Positions 9,966 through 21,297 of a DNA stretch of 64,000 nt are shown piece by piece (position 1 is the first letter of the stretch; each line of letters starts with the position of its first letter). The notes under the pieces are model-generated. The model saw nothing but the letters and a program-made list of their open reading frames with translations, was not told where the DNA came from and ran no database searches. A program made the translations under genes and the position numbers. Origin of the DNA: Mycobacterium sp. ST-F2 (GTDB lineage Bacteria > Actinomycetota > Actinomycetes > Mycobacteriales > Mycobacteriaceae); contig NZ_JMHT01000021.1 of NCBI RefSeq assembly GCF_001905655.1, positions 18,111-82,110 on the forward strand, read 5' to 3'.

Positions 9966-11125
9966 GCGTCCACCACCGAAATCCGCCCGCCCTCGTCGTC
10001 ACGCATCACCACATTGATCCGGGTGCCGTCCCAGTCCTGCGGAATGTCGTCGGGCACCGCCGCGGTGACCAAAACCTGCTCCGCCGATTGTGCCACGTCG
10101 GCCAGCGCGCGCCGGCGTGCCGAATCGAGTTCGGCGAACACGTCGTCGAGGAGCAACACGGGGTCGGTGCCGTCGGTCCGCAGCAGTTCGTACGCGCCCA
10201 GGCGCAACGCCAGGGCCATGGACCACGATTCGCCGTGGCTGGCAAAACCTTTCGCGAGCTGGTCGCCGAGGCGCAGTTCGAGATCGTCACGGTGCGGGCC
10301 GACGAGGCAGACGCCGCGCTCCAGTTCCGCCGACCGGCGGCGGGCGAGTTCATCGAGCAACGCGCTCTGGTATGCCGCGACGTCGACCGATCCGGTACCG
10401 GCTTGTTCTTCGACGGCCTCGACGGAACTGCGGTAACGGACCGACGCGGGCCGTGAGGCCGGCGCCAGCAGGTGGTAGGCCTTGGTGATCTCTGGATGCA
10501 GTTCGTTGATCAGGTTGACCCGCGCGGCGATCAGTTCGGCGCCGTGGCTGGCCAGATGACCGTCCCAGACATCGAGCGTCTCGAGCGCGCCTGCGTCAGC
10601 ACCGCGAAAACGACTGGCGCCCGCGGACTTCAACAGCGCCGTGCGCTGGCGGACCACTTTTTCGTAATCGGCGCGGACGCCGCCCAATCTGGGCCGACGG
10701 GTGCTCGCCAGTTCGTCGAGATACCGCCGGCGCTCACCGGGATCCCCGCGGACCAAGGACAAGTCTTCGGGTGCGAACAACACCGCCCGCAGGGCGCCAA
10801 GAATTTCACGGGCGGAGCGGACGGGGGAGCGGTTCAGCCGAGCCTTGTTGGCCCGGCCTGCGGTGATGTCGAGATCCACCGCCAGTTCCCGGCCCTCGTT
10901 GACGACGATGGTGGACACCACCGCGCGTTCGCAGCCGGACCGGATCAGGGGGGCGTCGGACGCGACCCGGTGAGAGCCCAGAGTGGCGGTATACCACAGG
11001 GCCTCAACGACATTGGTCTTGCCGAAACCGTTCTGGCCGACGAAGACGGTCCGTCCCGGCGCCAGTTCCAGGTCGAGCCGGGGCCAGGACCGAAAGTCGG
11101 TCAGAGTGAGTTGTCGAACAAACAC
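9962..11125 (-). CDS. recF: DNA replication and repair protein RecF
   Basis: RecF is an SMC-like ATPase that helps load RecA at gaps. The Walker A motif GQNGFGKTN follows the N-terminal strand [11 protein letters not shown]; the signature region EVLAxRRR-like and Walker [12 protein letters not shown] near the C-terminus are present. The GTG at 11125 (387 residues) starts one base after the gnd stop and matches the family N-terminus ([14 protein letters not shown]); an upstream in-frame ATG at 11188 would lie inside gnd. It overlaps dciA by ATGA. Confidence 0.96.
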   Translation of the reverse strand: MFVRQLTLTDFRSWPRLDLELAPGRTVFVGQNGFGKTNVVEALWYTATLGSHRVASDAPLIRSGCERAVVSTIVVNEGRELAVDLDITAGRANKARLNRSPVRSAREILGALRAVLFAPEDLSLVRGDPGERRRYLDELASTRRPRLGGVRADYEKVVRQRTALLKSAGASRFRGADAGALETLDVWDGHLASHGAELIAARVNLINELHPEITKAYHLLAPASRPASVRYRSSVEAVEEQAGTGSVDVAAYQSALLDELARRRSAELERGVCLVGPHRDDLELRLGDQLAKGFASHGESWSMALALRLGAYELLRTDGTDPVLLLDDVFAELDSARRRALADVAQSAEQVLVTAAVPDDIPQDWDGTRINVVMRDDEGGRISVVDA

Positions 11126-11126
11126 C

Positions 11127-12020
11127 CTAGCCGGACTTACTGACCCTCTGCACGGCGTGTCCACCGAACTGATTACGAAGTGCCGCAACGGCTTTCATGG
11201 TCGGCGAGTCCTCCTGCCGGGACAGGAACCGCGCGAACAACGACGCCGCGATACCGGGCACCGGGACCCGCAGCCGAATGGCCTCCTCGACTGTCCACCG
11301 GCCTTCACCGGAATCCTCGGTGTAGCCGCTGATGTCGGCCAGCTCGGGATCTTCCTTGAGCGCCTTGGCCAGTAGCTGCTGCAACCACGACCGCACGACG
11401 GTGCCGTTGGTCCAGGCCTGATAGACCGCCTGCGGACTCTTGATCAGCGGCTCGGCGGCCAGCATCTCGTACCCCTCGCCGTAGGCCGTCATCAACGCGT
11501 ACTCGACGCCGTTGTGCACCATCTTGGCGAAGTGTCCGGCACCGACGGGGCCGGCGTGGACGAAGCCGTCGGCGAGATCTCCCTCGGGCCGCAGCGTCTC
11601 GAAGATCGGCATGACGCGCGCGACGTCGTCGTCGCTGCCACCGACCATCAGGCCATAACCTTCGGTCAGGCCCCACACACCACCGGACACGCCGGCGTCG
11701 ATGAAGCCGATTCCCTTGTCCGCCAACAGTTTTGCGTGCACACCATCTTCGGTGTACCGGGAATTGCCGCCGTCGATCACCAGATCGCCGGCGCTGAGCA
11801 CCCCGGCGAGATCCTCGATGGTCTCGCGGGTGATCTCACCCGAGGGCACCATGACCCACACCACGCGCGGCGCCTCGAGCCGCTCGGCCAGGCTGGCGAG
11901 TGACGGGACGTCGCTCACCTCGGGCCGTGGGTCGTACCCGACGACGTCGTGGCCGCCACCGCGCAGACGCTCGCGCATGTTGAAGCCCATTTTTCCGAGG
12001 CCGATCAACCCCAGTTGCAT
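11127..12020 (-). CDS. gnd: 6-phosphogluconate dehydrogenase, decarboxylating, short (GndA/YqeC-like) form
   Basis: At 297 residues this is the short form of the oxidative pentose-phosphate enzyme that converts 6-phosphogluconate to ribulose-5-phosphate. The Rossmann start [12 protein letters not shown], the DGGNSRY substrate loop, the [10 protein letters not shown] motif and the [10 protein letters not shown](V/I)EY catalytic helix (Lys and Asn) are all visible. The Asp at the end of the second strand (VGYDPRP) suggests NAD rather than NADP preference; this is inference. It lies between dnaN and recF, as in M. smegmatis and other rapid growers but not M. tuberculosis. Confidence 0.95.
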   Translation of the reverse strand: MQLGLIGLGKMGFNMRERLRGGGHDVVGYDPRPEVSDVPSLASLAERLEAPRVVWVMVPSGEITRETIEDLAGVLSAGDLVIDGGNSRYTEDGVHAKLLADKGIGFIDAGVSGGVWGLTEGYGLMVGGSDDDVARVMPIFETLRPEGDLADGFVHAGPVGAGHFAKMVHNGVEYALMTAYGEGYEMLAAEPLIKSPQAVYQAWTNGTVVRSWLQQLLAKALKEDPELADISGYTEDSGEGRWTVEEAIRLRVPVPGIAASLFARFLSRQEDSPTMKAVAALRNQFGGHAVQRVSKSG

Positions 12021-12048
12021 CAGTGCTTCCTCCGCTGTTCGGTTCCGG

Positions 12049-13239
12049 TCAGCCCGGCAGGCGCACCGGCATCAGCAAGTACACGTAGTCGGTGTCCCCG
12101 GCGGGGAACGGTCCGGATCCCGAGTACTGATTCTCCCCGGCCGGCCGCAACACCGCAGGCTTGCTGGGGGTGGTGAAGCCGAACGTGACGCGGTCGGCAT
12201 GCAGCGAACCCAGACCGTCGGTCAGGTAGGTGGGGTTGAACGCGATGGTCAACGGCTCGCCGTAGAACTCGACGGGCAGGTCTTCCTCGGCGCGGCCCAC
12301 GTCGTCGGCACCGGCCGACAGCCGCAGGATGTCGTCGGCGAACTCCATCCGGACCTGGGCACCACGATCGGCGACCAGGGCGACACGCTTGATGGCCTCG
12401 GCGAGTTCGGCGACACCGATGGTGGCCACCGCGGTGTGCTCGGCCGGCAGCAGCTGGCGGAATTTCGGGAATTCCGCGTCGAGCAGGCGCGTGGTGGTGC
12501 GCTTGCCGTTGCTGCGGATACCCAGCATGCCGTCCTTGCCGACGGCCTGGCCGGCACCCAGCGACAGGTGCACCTCGGTGCCGTCGGCGCCGGACTTGGC
12601 CGACTCGGCCAGGGTCTTGGCCGGAACCAGCACGGCGGCTTCGAGATCCGGCACCGCGGAATTCCACGTCAATTCGCGCACCGCGAGACGGAAGCGGTCG
12701 GTGGCCGCCAGGACCACCTTCTCGCCCGAGATCTCGACGCGGACACCGGTCAGCATCGGCAGGGTGTCGTCGCGGCCGGCGGCGACGGCCACCTGACCGA
12801 TGGCCTCGGCGAAAACGTTGGCAGGCACGATGCCGGTCTCATCCGGCAGCGCGGGCAGTGCCGGGTAGTCCTCGACGGCCATGGTCGGCAGGGAGAAGCG
12901 GGCGCTCCCGCAACTCAGCGCCACGCGGGTGCCTTCGACGCTCAGCTCGACGGGCTTGGCCGGCAGTGCGCGGGTGATGTCCGAGAGCAGCTTGCCCGAC
13001 ACCAAAACGCTTCCGGGAGAAGCGATTTCAGCTGCAACCCGAACCTCGGCGGACACCTCGTAGTCGTATCCGGAGATGGTCAGGCCGTCGTCGGAGCCGG
13101 TCAGCAGCACACCGGCCAGGACCGGGTTCAGCGGCCGGGACGGCAGGATCCGGGCGACCCAGGCCACGGCGTCGGCGAAGTCTTCCCGAACGAGACGGAA
13201 CTTCAAATCGGTCAGACCGGCTGTCGTCGCCACGTCCAT
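12049..13239 (-). CDS. dnaN: DNA polymerase III beta sliding clamp
   Basis: A 396-residue beta clamp with the three repeated clamp domains (for example [29 protein letters not shown], and the C-terminal [12 protein letters not shown] that ends nearly all beta clamps). It encircles DNA and tethers polymerase III and other factors. The ATG at 13239 was chosen because AAGGGAC lies just upstream and the product matches the family N-terminus; an in-frame upstream ATG at 13338 would run into the origin region. Confidence 0.97.
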   Translation of the reverse strand: MDVATTAGLTDLKFRLVREDFADAVAWVARILPSRPLNPVLAGVLLTGSDDGLTISGYDYEVSAEVRVAAEIASPGSVLVSGKLLSDITRALPAKPVELSVEGTRVALSCGSARFSLPTMAVEDYPALPALPDETGIVPANVFAEAIGQVAVAAGRDDTLPMLTGVRVEISGEKVVLAATDRFRLAVRELTWNSAVPDLEAAVLVPAKTLAESAKSGADGTEVHLSLGAGQAVGKDGMLGIRSNGKRTTTRLLDAEFPKFRQLLPAEHTAVATIGVAELAEAIKRVALVADRGAQVRMEFADDILRLSAGADDVGRAEEDLPVEFYGEPLTIAFNPTYLTDGLGSLHADRVTFGFTTPSKPAVLRPAGENQYSGSGPFPAGDTDYVYLLMPVRLPG

Positions 13240-13339
13240 AGCGTCCCTTCGCTGTAACCCCACCACGCTTGCCTGCCGGATCCCGCCGTGAGGCGCGAAC
13301 AACGCACCTCGGCGTTGGTTCCGGCTATCGAAGAACACC

Positions 13340-13867
13340 GTAGAGCGTTCTGCGTGAAGTTGAAAGCTAAACGATCAGGCCGGACAGCGCGTGACGACCC
13401 CCGGAAACCCGCCGGATCCGGTTGTCCACCGGGAGTTTCCCCAACGGCCTGCTTTTAGAAGAAGATCTAGAGGGATCTAAAGGTATTAGTAATAGGGGTT
13501 GTGCACGCTGTGGATGGATCCACGGAGTTGCTGGTCGGGGGCTCGCCGGCGGGATCTCGGGCTGTGAGCAGTCTGTGCAGGCGGCGTTAATCCAATCCGT
13601 GTATTTGTGGAGCGATCCGGTCGTGTGGATTGTTCTGAGCAAAATCCCAGGGTTTGTCCCATGTAGTACACAGCGCTGTGCACAGCCGAATCGTGTGACA
13701 AACGGTGCTTGTGATGCCAAAGATTTTTTTGGCAGACAGGTGCGCCGGCGCGAAAATCGGCCCGGATCTCGTCGGATTCGAGCCGAGGTGTTGGGCACGC
13801 TTGTGCCGAAAAACAACACCGGCCCGCAGGCGTGAGTGCCTGGGGGCCGGTGTCGGAAGAACTGCAA
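13340..13867. other. oriC: Chromosomal replication origin oriC (dnaA-dnaN intergenic region)
   Basis: The gene-free stretch between dnaN and dnaA holds a cluster of DnaA-box-like 9-mers: TTGTCCACC (13422-13430), TTGTGCACG (13499-13507), CCATCCACA (minus, 13509-13517), CTGTGCAGG (13573-13581), CAATCCACA (minus, 13624-13632), TTGTCCCAT (13654-13662), the palindrome CTGTGCACAG (13676-13685) and TTTGTCACA (minus, 13694-13702). An unusually AT-rich tract around 13453-13499 is a candidate unwinding element. Relaxed boxes such as these are typical of mycobacterial oriC, which is known to lie in this interval. The dnaA terminator occupies its right end. Confidence 0.92.
13817..13854 (-). terminator. 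Intrinsic terminator downstream of dnaA
   Basis: On the minus strand the 9-bp stem ACACCGGCC/GGCCGGTGT encloses a second short stem (CAGGC/GCCTG) and is followed by a T-rich run (TTGTTTTT). It lies 13 bases beyond the dnaA stop and would isolate dnaA transcription from oriC. Confidence 0.8.
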
Positions 13868-15337
13868 TCAGTGCTTGGAACGCTGCCGGATCCGGGTGGT
13901 GAGCTCCTTGACGTGATCGAAAACCTCACGCCGCGAAGCCATTTCCTTCTTGATCTTGCGTTCGGCGTACATCACTGTGGTGTGGTCGCGGCCGAAGGCC
14001 TGGCCGATCCGCGGCAGTGACAGGTCCGTGAGCTCCCGGCACAGGTACATGGCGATCTGCCGGGAGAGCGCCACGGCACGGGTCTTACCGGGGCCGCGGA
14101 GCTCTTCCACGGTGGTCTCGAAGTACTCGGCCGTGGCCGCCATGATCGTGGCGATACTGATCTGCGTGGTGCCGGCGTCGGCGATGAGATCTCGCAGCAC
14201 AATCTCGGCCAGCGACTTGTCGATCATCGTCTTGTTCAGCGATGCGAACGCCGTCACGCGGATCAACGCGCCCTCGAGCTCGCGGATGTTGCGGTCGATG
14301 CGGCTGGCGATGAGTTCGAGTACGTCGTCCGGCACGTCCAGGCGATCCATCTGCGCCTTCTTGCGCAGGATCGCGATGCGCGTCTCCAGCTCGGGCGGCT
14401 GAACGTCGGTGATCAGACCCCATTCGAAGCGGGTCCGCAGCCGGTCTTCCAGCGTCGCAAGCTGTTTCGGCGGCCGGTCCGACGAGATGACGATCTGCTT
14501 GTTCGCGTTGTGCAACGTATTGAAGGTGTGGAAGAACTCCTCCTGAGTACTTTCCTTGCCTTCGATGAACTGGATGTCGTCGACCAGCAGGACGTCGATG
14601 TCGCGGAAGCTGCGTTTGAACGACGCGGTGCGGTCGTCCCGCAGCGAGTTGATGAAGTCGTTGGTGAACTGCTCGGTGGACACGTACTTCACGCGCATAC
14701 CCGGGAACAGTTTCTGCGCGTAGTTGCCCGCGGCGTGCAGCAGGTGCGTCTTGCCCAGACCGGATTCACCCCAGATGAACAGCGGGTTGTAGGCCCGGGC
14801 CGGAGCTTCGGCGATGGCCAGTGTCGCGGCGTGCGCGAACCGGTTGGACGCCCCGATGACGAAGGTGTCGAAGGTGTAGCGCCGGTTGAGGCTCAGGTCG
14901 GCCGATTCATCGGCGGGTGGCCGGTTGAAGTACCGGGGCCAGCTCTCTTCCGCGGTGGTGAGCTCTTCGGCGTCGTCGTCCACCTCATCGGCGGCGGTGA
15001 CCGGTTCGGGTTCGGCTGTCTCAGCGGGCTCCGCCGGGGCCGGCCGGTCGTCGGTTTCCGGGACCGCGATGCGAACGCCCAGGTCAACACGCTGTCCGAG
15101 ATGACGGCTCAGCGCGGCGATGATCGGTTCGCGCAGGTGGCGTTCGATCTCGTTCTGGACGAACTGGGTCGGGACCGACAGCAACGCGAAGCCCTCGGTG
15201 AGCACCAGCGGCTGCACCATGCGCAACCAGGCCCGTTGCTGGGCGGTGAGCGTCGTGGTGCCGCCGAGGTCACCGTTCAGCTCGGCAACGACGCTTTTCC
15301 AGATGTCGGTGAACGATGCACCGGGGTTAGCGGTCAA
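13868..15337 (-). CDS. dnaA: Chromosomal replication initiator protein DnaA
   Basis: The 489-residue initiator has domain I (1-85), a variable acidic Pro/Ala/Glu-rich domain II (about 92-145), the AAA+ domain III with Walker [10 protein letters not shown] (190-198) and Walker [13 protein letters not shown], and domain IV with the DnaA signature [14 protein letters not shown] for box recognition. It binds the DnaA boxes in oriC and in its own upstream region. It ends with the conserved TTRIRQRSK tail. Confidence 0.98.
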   Translation of the reverse strand: MTANPGASFTDIWKSVVAELNGDLGGTTTLTAQQRAWLRMVQPLVLTEGFALLSVPTQFVQNEIERHLREPIIAALSRHLGQRVDLGVRIAVPETDDRPAPAEPAETAEPEPVTAADEVDDDAEELTTAEESWPRYFNRPPADESADLSLNRRYTFDTFVIGASNRFAHAATLAIAEAPARAYNPLFIWGESGLGKTHLLHAAGNYAQKLFPGMRVKYVSTEQFTNDFINSLRDDRTASFKRSFRDIDVLLVDDIQFIEGKESTQEEFFHTFNTLHNANKQIVISSDRPPKQLATLEDRLRTRFEWGLITDVQPPELETRIAILRKKAQMDRLDVPDDVLELIASRIDRNIRELEGALIRVTAFASLNKTMIDKSLAEIVLRDLIADAGTTQISIATIMAATAEYFETTVEELRGPGKTRAVALSRQIAMYLCRELTDLSLPRIGQAFGRDHTTVMYAERKIKKEMASRREVFDHVKELTTRIRQRSKH

Positions 15338-15392
15338 CGACGACTACCCCCTCGGAGCCGCCTGACCGGTGGCTCAATAAAACGACGACAAT

Positions 15393-15425
15393 CTGTCCAC
15401 ATAGTTATCCACAGACTGTGGACAA
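15393..15425. promoter_or_regulatory. DnaA-box cluster upstream of dnaA
   Basis: CTGTCCACA (15393-15401), the perfect box TTATCCACA (15405-15413) and, on the opposite strand, TTGTCCACA (15417-15425) are packed into 33 bases about 60 bases upstream of dnaA. These are closer to consensus than the boxes in oriC and fit autoregulation of dnaA. Confidence 0.75.
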
Positions 15426-15748
15426 AGTAGGAGAGTGTCGTCGTACTCGTGTTTTGCATGCAGGAAGCCCGCGCGCTGAGGCTCGTCACAGGAACGTCTG
15501 TGGGCTCGTAGCGTCGGGACCTCTCTGGCTCTTTGTCTGGCGCCGTCGTGCAACGGCATTGGCAGAAGCTAACAAGTTTTCTTGTCGTCCGCCAACCGTT
15601 CGGCAACATTGGTTTGAGGTTCTTGGGCGTGTCGGCTTGCCACGTGGCGAGTGGGACAACTGTGACGAACCCACGTGTGACCGGCCCCACGAGACGATGC
15701 GCTTCTCGCTACGAAGCGGTAACGGTTCCTGACGTGGGGGAGCGAGGT

Positions 15749-15777
15749 TTGACCCTGGGAATTCAGATCAGTACCCT
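15749..15777 (+). promoter_or_regulatory. Predicted sigma-A-type promoter of rpmH operon
   Basis: TTGACC (15749-15754) and TACCCT (15772-15777) are spaced by exactly 17 bases and point toward rpmH. Both hexamers match mycobacterial housekeeping promoters. Transcription would start near 15784. Confidence 0.6.
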
Positions 15778-15942
15778 CGAACAGTCGCCCACACGTGGCG
15801 ATACGGCTGCGACCGGTATCAACCGGTACCGCGCCGGCTAGCAAGCAAGATGCGCGAGCTTACCAGCGACGACGTGCCCTCCGGCATGACTGGTTCATGT
15901 CGGTGGCGGGTGCGGGCGTCACATAGTTGAGGAGATACAGCC

Positions 15943-16086
15943 GTGGCCAAGGGCAAGCGGACTTTCCAGCCGAACAACCGCCGTCGGGCTCGTGTGCACG
16001 GCTTCCGTCTGCGGATGCGGACCCGTGCCGGCCGCGCCATCGTGTCGGCTCGTCGCGGCAAGGGCCGTCGCTCTCTCACTGCGTGA
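15943..16086 (+). CDS. rpmH: 50S ribosomal protein L34
   Basis: A 47-residue, Arg/Lys-rich protein beginning [20 protein letters not shown] (GTG start) and ending [11 protein letters not shown], the L34 pattern. It is a component of the large ribosomal subunit. GAGGAG lies 10-15 bases before the start. It heads the operon running to parB, the almost universal rpmH-rnpA-yidD-yidC order next to dnaA. Confidence 0.97.
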   Translation: MAKGKRTFQPNNRRRARVHGFRLRMRTRAGRAIVSARRGKGRRSLTA

Positions 16087-16107
16087 TCTGACGCAGGATC
16101 AAGCACC

Positions 16108-16485
16108 GTGCTTCCGGCTCGTAACCGGATGACGCGCTCGACAGACTTTCGAGTCACCGTGAACCGCGGTGTCCGTGCGGCACAGCGGGATCTCGTGGTG
16201 CATTCACTGGCACCCGGGGCTTCCGGTGGCGCTGACTCGAACACCGAGGATGCACCGAAAGTCGGTCTCGTCGTAGGCAAATCGGTCGGTAACGCCGTTC
16301 AGCGGCATCGGGTGTCCCGTCAGCTCCGCCACGCCAGTCGGGACCTGCTGCCCGAGCTGCGTACCGGTGAGCTCTTGGTGATCCGGGCCCTTCCCGGCAG
16401 TCGCGACGCGGCAACGTCGACGTTGCACGACGAACTGCGAGTGGCGGTCCAGCGTGCGCACGCGAAGTCCGGACCCCGTCCATGA
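16108..16485 (+). CDS. rnpA: Ribonuclease P protein component
   Basis: The 125-residue basic protein binds the RNase P RNA to process tRNA 5' ends. It shows the RnpA start [13 protein letters not shown], the [23 protein letters not shown] motif region (RNR-like box) and the [13 protein letters not shown] strand. GTG start. It overlaps yidD by ATGA. Confidence 0.95.
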   Translation: MLPARNRMTRSTDFRVTVNRGVRAAQRDLVVHSLAPGASGGADSNTEDAPKVGLVVGKSVGNAVQRHRVSRQLRHASRDLLPELRTGELLVIRALPGSRDAATSTLHDELRVAVQRAHAKSGPRP

Positions 16486-16757
16486 CCGGGCGGCTGGCCC
16501 GCGGGCTGATCTTTCTCATCGAGCTCTACCGCAACATGGTGTCCCCGATGCGCCTGCCCAGCTGCCGGTTCAGCCCCACCTGTAGTCAATACGCCGTCGA
16601 GGCGCTGACCGAGCACGGACTGTTCCGTGGTTGTTGGTTGACGACAGTTCGGCTGGCCAAGTGTGGCCCGTGGCATCACGGGGGATGGGACCCCATCCCC
16701 GAAAGACGGTCCGCGGCAACGGCCGCGCAGTCAAGGAGCGATTCGCTTGTCTTTTAA
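16482..16757 (+). CDS. yidD: Membrane protein insertion efficiency factor YidD
   Basis: A 91-residue protein with the YidD hallmark cysteines and sequence [18 protein letters not shown] and [12 protein letters not shown]. YidD is a peripheral membrane protein that assists YidC-mediated insertion. It begins with an ATGA overlap with rnpA, and its 3' end overlaps the yidC start by 11 bases. Confidence 0.95.
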   Translation: MTGRLARGLIFLIELYRNMVSPMRLPSCRFSPTCSQYAVEALTEHGLFRGCWLTTVRLAKCGPWHHGGWDPIPERRSAATAAQSRSDSLVF

Positions 16758-17811
16758 CTGGTTCAGTCTGGACTACATCTATTACCCGGTCTCGGGGATC
16801 ATGTGGCTCTGGTACAAGCTTTTCGGCGCGATCCTCGGGGCGGAGAACTTCTTCGCCTGGGGCCTGTCGGTGATGTTCCTGGTCTTCACCCTCCGCGCCC
16901 TGCTGTACAAGCCGTTCGTCCGCCAGATCGAGACCACCCGGCAGATGCAGGAACTGCAGCCCCAGATCAAGGAACTGCAGAAGAAGTACGGCAAGGACCG
17001 CCAGCGGCTCGCACTCGAGATGCAGAAGCTGCAGAGCGAGCACGGATTCAACCCGCTCCTGGGCTGTCTGCCGATGCTGGCGCAGATTCCGGTGTTCCTG
17101 GGCCTGTTCCACGTTCTGCGGTCGTTCAACCGGACTGAGGGCGCCGGCATGGGCATCGGTGCCCAGGCGCTGTCCATCGAGCAGAACCGGTCGATCGGCA
17201 ACTATTTCTTCAGCGCCACCGACGTCAGCCACTTCCTGAACACCGATCTGTTCGGTGCGCCGTTGGGCGCCACCATGATTCAGACCGGTGAGAGCCTGAA
17301 GGCGTTCGCGCACTTCGACCGCATGTCGGTCATCCTGGTCGGCATTCCGCTGATGATCATCTCGGGTATCGCGACCCACATGAACAGCCGGGCCTCGGTG
17401 GCCCGGCAGAGCCCCGAAGCCGCCGGCAACCCGCAGACGGCGCTGATGAACAAGCTGGCGCTCTACGTGTTCCCGTTGGGTGTCGTGGTGTCAGGGCCGT
17501 TCCTGCCCATCGCCATCCTCATGTACTGGGTGGCGAACAACATCTGGACCTACGGCCAGCAGCACGTGGTGTTCAACCGCATCGAGAAGCGTGAGGCCGA
17601 GGAGAAGGAACAGGCCATCGCGCGCCGTTCCGCGAACGCGCCCGCCCCCGGTGTGAAGCCGAACCGATCGAAGAAGGGCAATCCGCCGGCGGCCGCGGCC
17701 GGCCCGGGCACTGACGTCGAACAGACGGGTACCGAGCTCGGCGGCACGGAGTCCGATTCCGCAGGGTCGAAGCCGGCCCCGGGCGCCAAGCCCAACAAGA
17801 AGAAGCGTTGA
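16747..17811 (+). CDS. yidC: Membrane protein insertase YidC
   Basis: The 354-residue insertase has five to six hydrophobic spans, including [19 protein letters not shown] and [25 protein letters not shown], the [19 protein letters not shown] region after a coiled, charged loop (residues ~55-85), and a basic Lys-rich tail ending PNKKKR that could contact the ribosome. The TTG at 16747 has AAGGAG eight bases upstream and gives the family N-terminus ([13 protein letters not shown]); the long in-frame ORF upstream overlaps yidD and was not used. Confidence 0.95.
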   Translation: MSFNWFSLDYIYYPVSGIMWLWYKLFGAILGAENFFAWGLSVMFLVFTLRALLYKPFVRQIETTRQMQELQPQIKELQKKYGKDRQRLALEMQKLQSEHGFNPLLGCLPMLAQIPVFLGLFHVLRSFNRTEGAGMGIGAQALSIEQNRSIGNYFFSATDVSHFLNTDLFGAPLGATMIQTGESLKAFAHFDRMSVILVGIPLMIISGIATHMNSRASVARQSPEAAGNPQTALMNKLALYVFPLGVVVSGPFLPIAILMYWVANNIWTYGQQHVVFNRIEKREAEEKEQAIARRSANAPAPGVKPNRSKKGNPPAAAAGPGTDVEQTGTELGGTESDSAGSKPAPGAKPNKKKR

Positions 17812-17869
17812 CCGGTCAGAGGGTAAAGACCCTGAGCGACGGCCGGTGCAAGAGGGAGAAGGCAGGGAT

Positions 17870-18424
17870 ATGACAGACACAGAAACGCAGGCGGACGCCA
17901 CGGAAACGCCCGAGGCCCCGACGTCGGCTGCGGCCGCTCCTGCAAGCAAGAGTGACGATCTGGAAGAGCGCCTGGTTGCCGAAGGCGAGATCGCCGGTGA
18001 CTACCTCGAGGAGCTCCTCGATCTGCTGGACTTCGATGGTGACATCGATCTGGACGTCGAAGGCGACCGCGCGGTCGTCAGCATCGACGGCGGCAACGAT
18101 CTGACCAAGCTGGTGGGCCGCAAGGGTGAGGTGCTGGACGCGCTCCAGGAACTGACCCGCCTGGCCGTGCACCAGAAGACCGGCGAGCGTAGCCGGCTGA
18201 TGCTGGACATCGCGCGCTGGCGGCGTCAGCGTCGCGATGAGCTTGCGGCCCTGGGCCAGAAGGTGGCCGAGCGGGTGCTCGCATCGGGTGAGCGCGAAGA
18301 GCTGTCGCCGATGACGCCGTTCGAGCGCAAGATCGTGCACGACGCCGTGGCGGCGGTGGACGGCGTCCACAGCGAGAGCGAGGGCGTCGAGCCGTCTCGC
18401 CGGGTGGTCGTCCTGCCTGATTGA
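17870..18424 (+). CDS. KH/R3H-domain RNA-binding protein (Jag/KhpB-like)
   Basis: A 184-residue protein with an acidic, disordered N-terminus (1-35), a KH-type domain (about 75-115, with the VGRKGEVLDALQELTRL loop) and an R3H domain (about 120-180, with R-x-x-x-H-like ERKIVHDAVAAV). Homologues (Jag/KhpB, Rv3920c) bind RNA and affect cell wall and division. The ATG at 17870 was chosen because GGGAGAAGGCAGG precedes it and the upstream codons are not conserved-looking. It follows yidC by 58 bases. Confidence 0.9.
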   Translation: MTDTETQADATETPEAPTSAAAAPASKSDDLEERLVAEGEIAGDYLEELLDLLDFDGDIDLDVEGDRAVVSIDGGNDLTKLVGRKGEVLDALQELTRLAVHQKTGERSRLMLDIARWRRQRRDELAALGQKVAERVLASGEREELSPMTPFERKIVHDAVAAVDGVHSESEGVEPSRRVVVLPD

Positions 18425-18433
18425 GCACCTTAA

Positions 18434-19174
<741 letters not shown>

Positions 19175-19197
19175 CGTCGTCGACGGGGGAGGGCAAC

Positions 19198-20166
19198 ATG
19201 TCCCGGGCTTCGGAAGCGGCCGGCCCGGCCGCCACATCAGGAAAGGCAGCAAGCGATGCCGATGTTTCACGTGAAACGTGGACTACAAGCGTGACGATGG
19301 ATACGCCGATCGGGGCGGAAGCCGAACGCGCTGTCCAGATCATTCACGGAGCCAAGGGCCAGCAGCTGCCGCGCCCGCAGCATCAGCGGGTGTTCACCAT
19401 CGCGAACCAGAAGGGTGGCGTCGGTAAGACCACCACCGCGGTCAACATGGCGGCGGCGCTCGCGCTGCAGGGACTCAACGTTCTGGTCATCGACCTGGAT
19501 CCCCAGGGCAACGCCAGCACCGCGTTGGGTATCGAACACCGACCGGGCACCGCGTCGTCGTACGAGGTGTTGATCGGGGAGATCACGCTCGAGAGCGCGT
19601 TGCAGCGCAGCCCGCACAACGAGCGCCTGTACTGCGTCCCGGCGACCATCGACCTGGCCGGCGCCGAGATCGAGTTGGTCAGCATGGTGGCACGTGAAAC
19701 CCGGCTGCGGAACGCGCTCGCCACACTGAAGGACCACAACTTCGACTACGTCTTCATCGACTGCCCGCCGTCGCTGGGTCTGCTGACCATCAACGCGCTC
19801 GTGGCGGCACCGGAAGTCCTCATCCCGATCCAGTGCGAGTACTACGCCCTGGAGGGCGTGGGTCAGCTGCTGCGCAACATCGAGATGGTCAAGGCCCACC
19901 TCAATCCCCAACTGGACGTGACCACCGTCGTCCTCACCATGTACGACGGACGCACCAAACTCGCCGATCAGGTGGCGATGGACGTTCGAGACCACTTTGG
20001 CGATAAGGTTTTGCGGACCGTCATCCCACGCAGCGTCAAGGTTTCCGAGGCGCCGGGATACGGCATGACGATCCTGGATTACGACCCGGGATCACGTGGA
20101 GCAATGAGCTATTTGGACGCCAGCCGTGAACTCGCCCAGCGCGGCGAGCCGGGAGTGAGGAAGTAA
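19198..20166 (+). CDS. parA: Chromosome partitioning ATPase ParA (Soj)
   Basis: A deviant Walker A box KGGVGKTTT sits near residue 79, followed by [10 protein letters not shown] and [12 protein letters not shown], defining the ParA/MinD family. With ParB it segregates origins. I chose the ATG at 19198 (322 residues) because GGGGGAGGG precedes it; the ATG at 19171 overlapping rsmG (ATGA) is possible. The N-terminal extension encodes the peptide VSRET, which is a parS-like site in DNA, as in M. tuberculosis ParA. Confidence 0.96.
   Translation: MSRASEAAGPAATSGKAASDADVSRETWTTSVTMDTPIGAEAERAVQIIHGAKGQQLPRPQHQRVFTIANQKGGVGKTTTAVNMAAALALQGLNVLVIDLDPQGNASTALGIEHRPGTASSYEVLIGEITLESALQRSPHNERLYCVPATIDLAGAEIELVSMVARETRLRNALATLKDHNFDYVFIDCPPSLGLLTINALVAAPEVLIPIQCEYYALEGVGQLLRNIEMVKAHLNPQLDVTTVVLTMYDGRTKLADQVAMDVRDHFGDKVLRTVIPRSVKVSEAPGYGMTILDYDPGSRGAMSYLDASRELAQRGEPGVRK
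19263..19278. other. parS: parS-like site inside parA (1 mismatch)
   Basis: TGTTTCACGTGAAACG differs from consensus at the last base. It is translated within ParA as VSRET. Confidence 0.9.
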
Positions 20167-20168
20167 CG

Positions 20169-21194
20169 ATGTCGCAGCCCAAGAAGCGCAGCGGACTCGG
20201 TCGGGGGCTGGCGGCGCTCATCCCGACCGGTGCTCCCGAGGATGGGCAGCAGGACACTTCGCTGCGGATGGGGTCCGCGGCCGCCGACGTGTTGATCGGT
20301 GGCGGTCCGATCGCGCCGATCAACGGGGCGGCGGCCGCAGAGTCGGCCGCGGCGGCCAGGGCAGAAGCCGAGGCCATTGGGGCGGTGTACCGCGAGATCG
20401 AACCGTCGGCCATCCAGCCGAACCCGCGCCAGCCGCGCAGCGTCTTCGACGCGGACGCGCTCGCCGAACTGGTGCACTCGATCCGCGAGTTCGGGCTCAT
20501 GCAGCCCATCGTCGTCCGTGAGCTGAGCCAGCCCTCCGGTCCGCACCGCTACCAGCTGATCATGGGCGAGCGCCGGTGGCGTGCCTCGCAAGAAGCGGGC
20601 CTGGCCGCCATCCCGGCGATCGTCCGCGAGACCGCCGACGACAACATGCTGCGCGACGCCCTGCTCGAGAACATCCACCGCGTCCAGCTCAATCCACTGG
20701 AAGAGGCATCGGCGTACCAGCAGCTGCTGGAAGAGTTCGACGTCACCCACGAGGAACTGGCGACGCGCATCGGCCGGTCGCGCCCCGTGATCACCAACAT
20801 GATCCGGCTGCTGAAGCTGCCCATCGCGGTGCAGCGTCGGGTGGCGGCCGGCGTGCTGTCGGCGGGCCACGCCCGTGCGCTGCTCGCTCTCGAAGGGGGA
20901 GCGGAGAAGCAGGAAGAGCTCGCGGCCCGGATCGTCGCTGAGGGACTGTCGGTGCGTGCCACGGAAGAGGCGGTCACCCTGGCCAACCGCGACGGTGACA
21001 AGCCGGCGCCGGCCCCGAAGCGCAAGCCGATCCAGATGCCCGGGCTGCAGGATGTGGCCGAGCAGCTGTCGACGGCGTTCGACACCAAGGTGACCGTGAG
21101 CCTGGGTAAGCGCAAAGGCAAGATCGTCGTCGAGTTCGGCTCGGTCGACGACCTTCAGCGCATCGTCGAACTGATGAAGACAGAGCAGGGCTAA
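20169..21194 (+). CDS. parB: Chromosome partitioning protein ParB (Spo0J)
   Basis: The 341-residue protein has the ParB/Srx CTPase-type domain with IRPNPRQPR-like IQPNPRQPR and GERRWRA motifs, a central helix-turn-helix ([17 protein letters not shown]) for parS binding, and a C-terminal dimerisation domain. It starts three bases after parA and ends in a predicted terminator. It loads at the parS sites around oriC and recruits SMC. Confidence 0.97.
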   Translation: MSQPKKRSGLGRGLAALIPTGAPEDGQQDTSLRMGSAAADVLIGGGPIAPINGAAAAESAAAARAEAEAIGAVYREIEPSAIQPNPRQPRSVFDADALAELVHSIREFGLMQPIVVRELSQPSGPHRYQLIMGERRWRASQEAGLAAIPAIVRETADDNMLRDALLENIHRVQLNPLEEASAYQQLLEEFDVTHEELATRIGRSRPVITNMIRLLKLPIAVQRRVAAGVLSAGHARALLALEGGAEKQEELAARIVAEGLSVRATEEAVTLANRDGDKPAPAPKRKPIQMPGLQDVAEQLSTAFDTKVTVSLGKRKGKIVVEFGSVDDLQRIVELMKTEQG

Positions 21195-21244
21195 CTGGCC
21201 ATTTTTGGGTCTGCGAGGGCGTGACCCAGCCCTAGGGCCAGTTA
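21192..21244 (+). terminator. Hairpin terminator after parB
   Basis: TAACTGGCC (21192-21200, including the parB stop) pairs perfectly with GGCCAGTTA (21236-21244), and an inner GGGTC/GACCC extends the stem. It marks the end of the rpmH-parB operon. No strong T run follows. Confidence 0.6.
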
Positions 21245-21297
21245 CGTCACTGTGACGGTGACATTTTCGGGGTGCGTTGGGCGGGGAGGGAACCGCG

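Larger units (their letters stand above)
15338..15942. other. dnaA-rpmH intergenic region
   Basis: This 605-base gap holds no convincing gene. It contains the divergent control regions of dnaA (left, with DnaA boxes) and of the rpmH-rnpA-yidD-yidC operon (right). The predicted rpmH start site near 15784 implies a long leader of about 160 bases; I see no recognised riboswitch in it. Confidence 0.6.
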
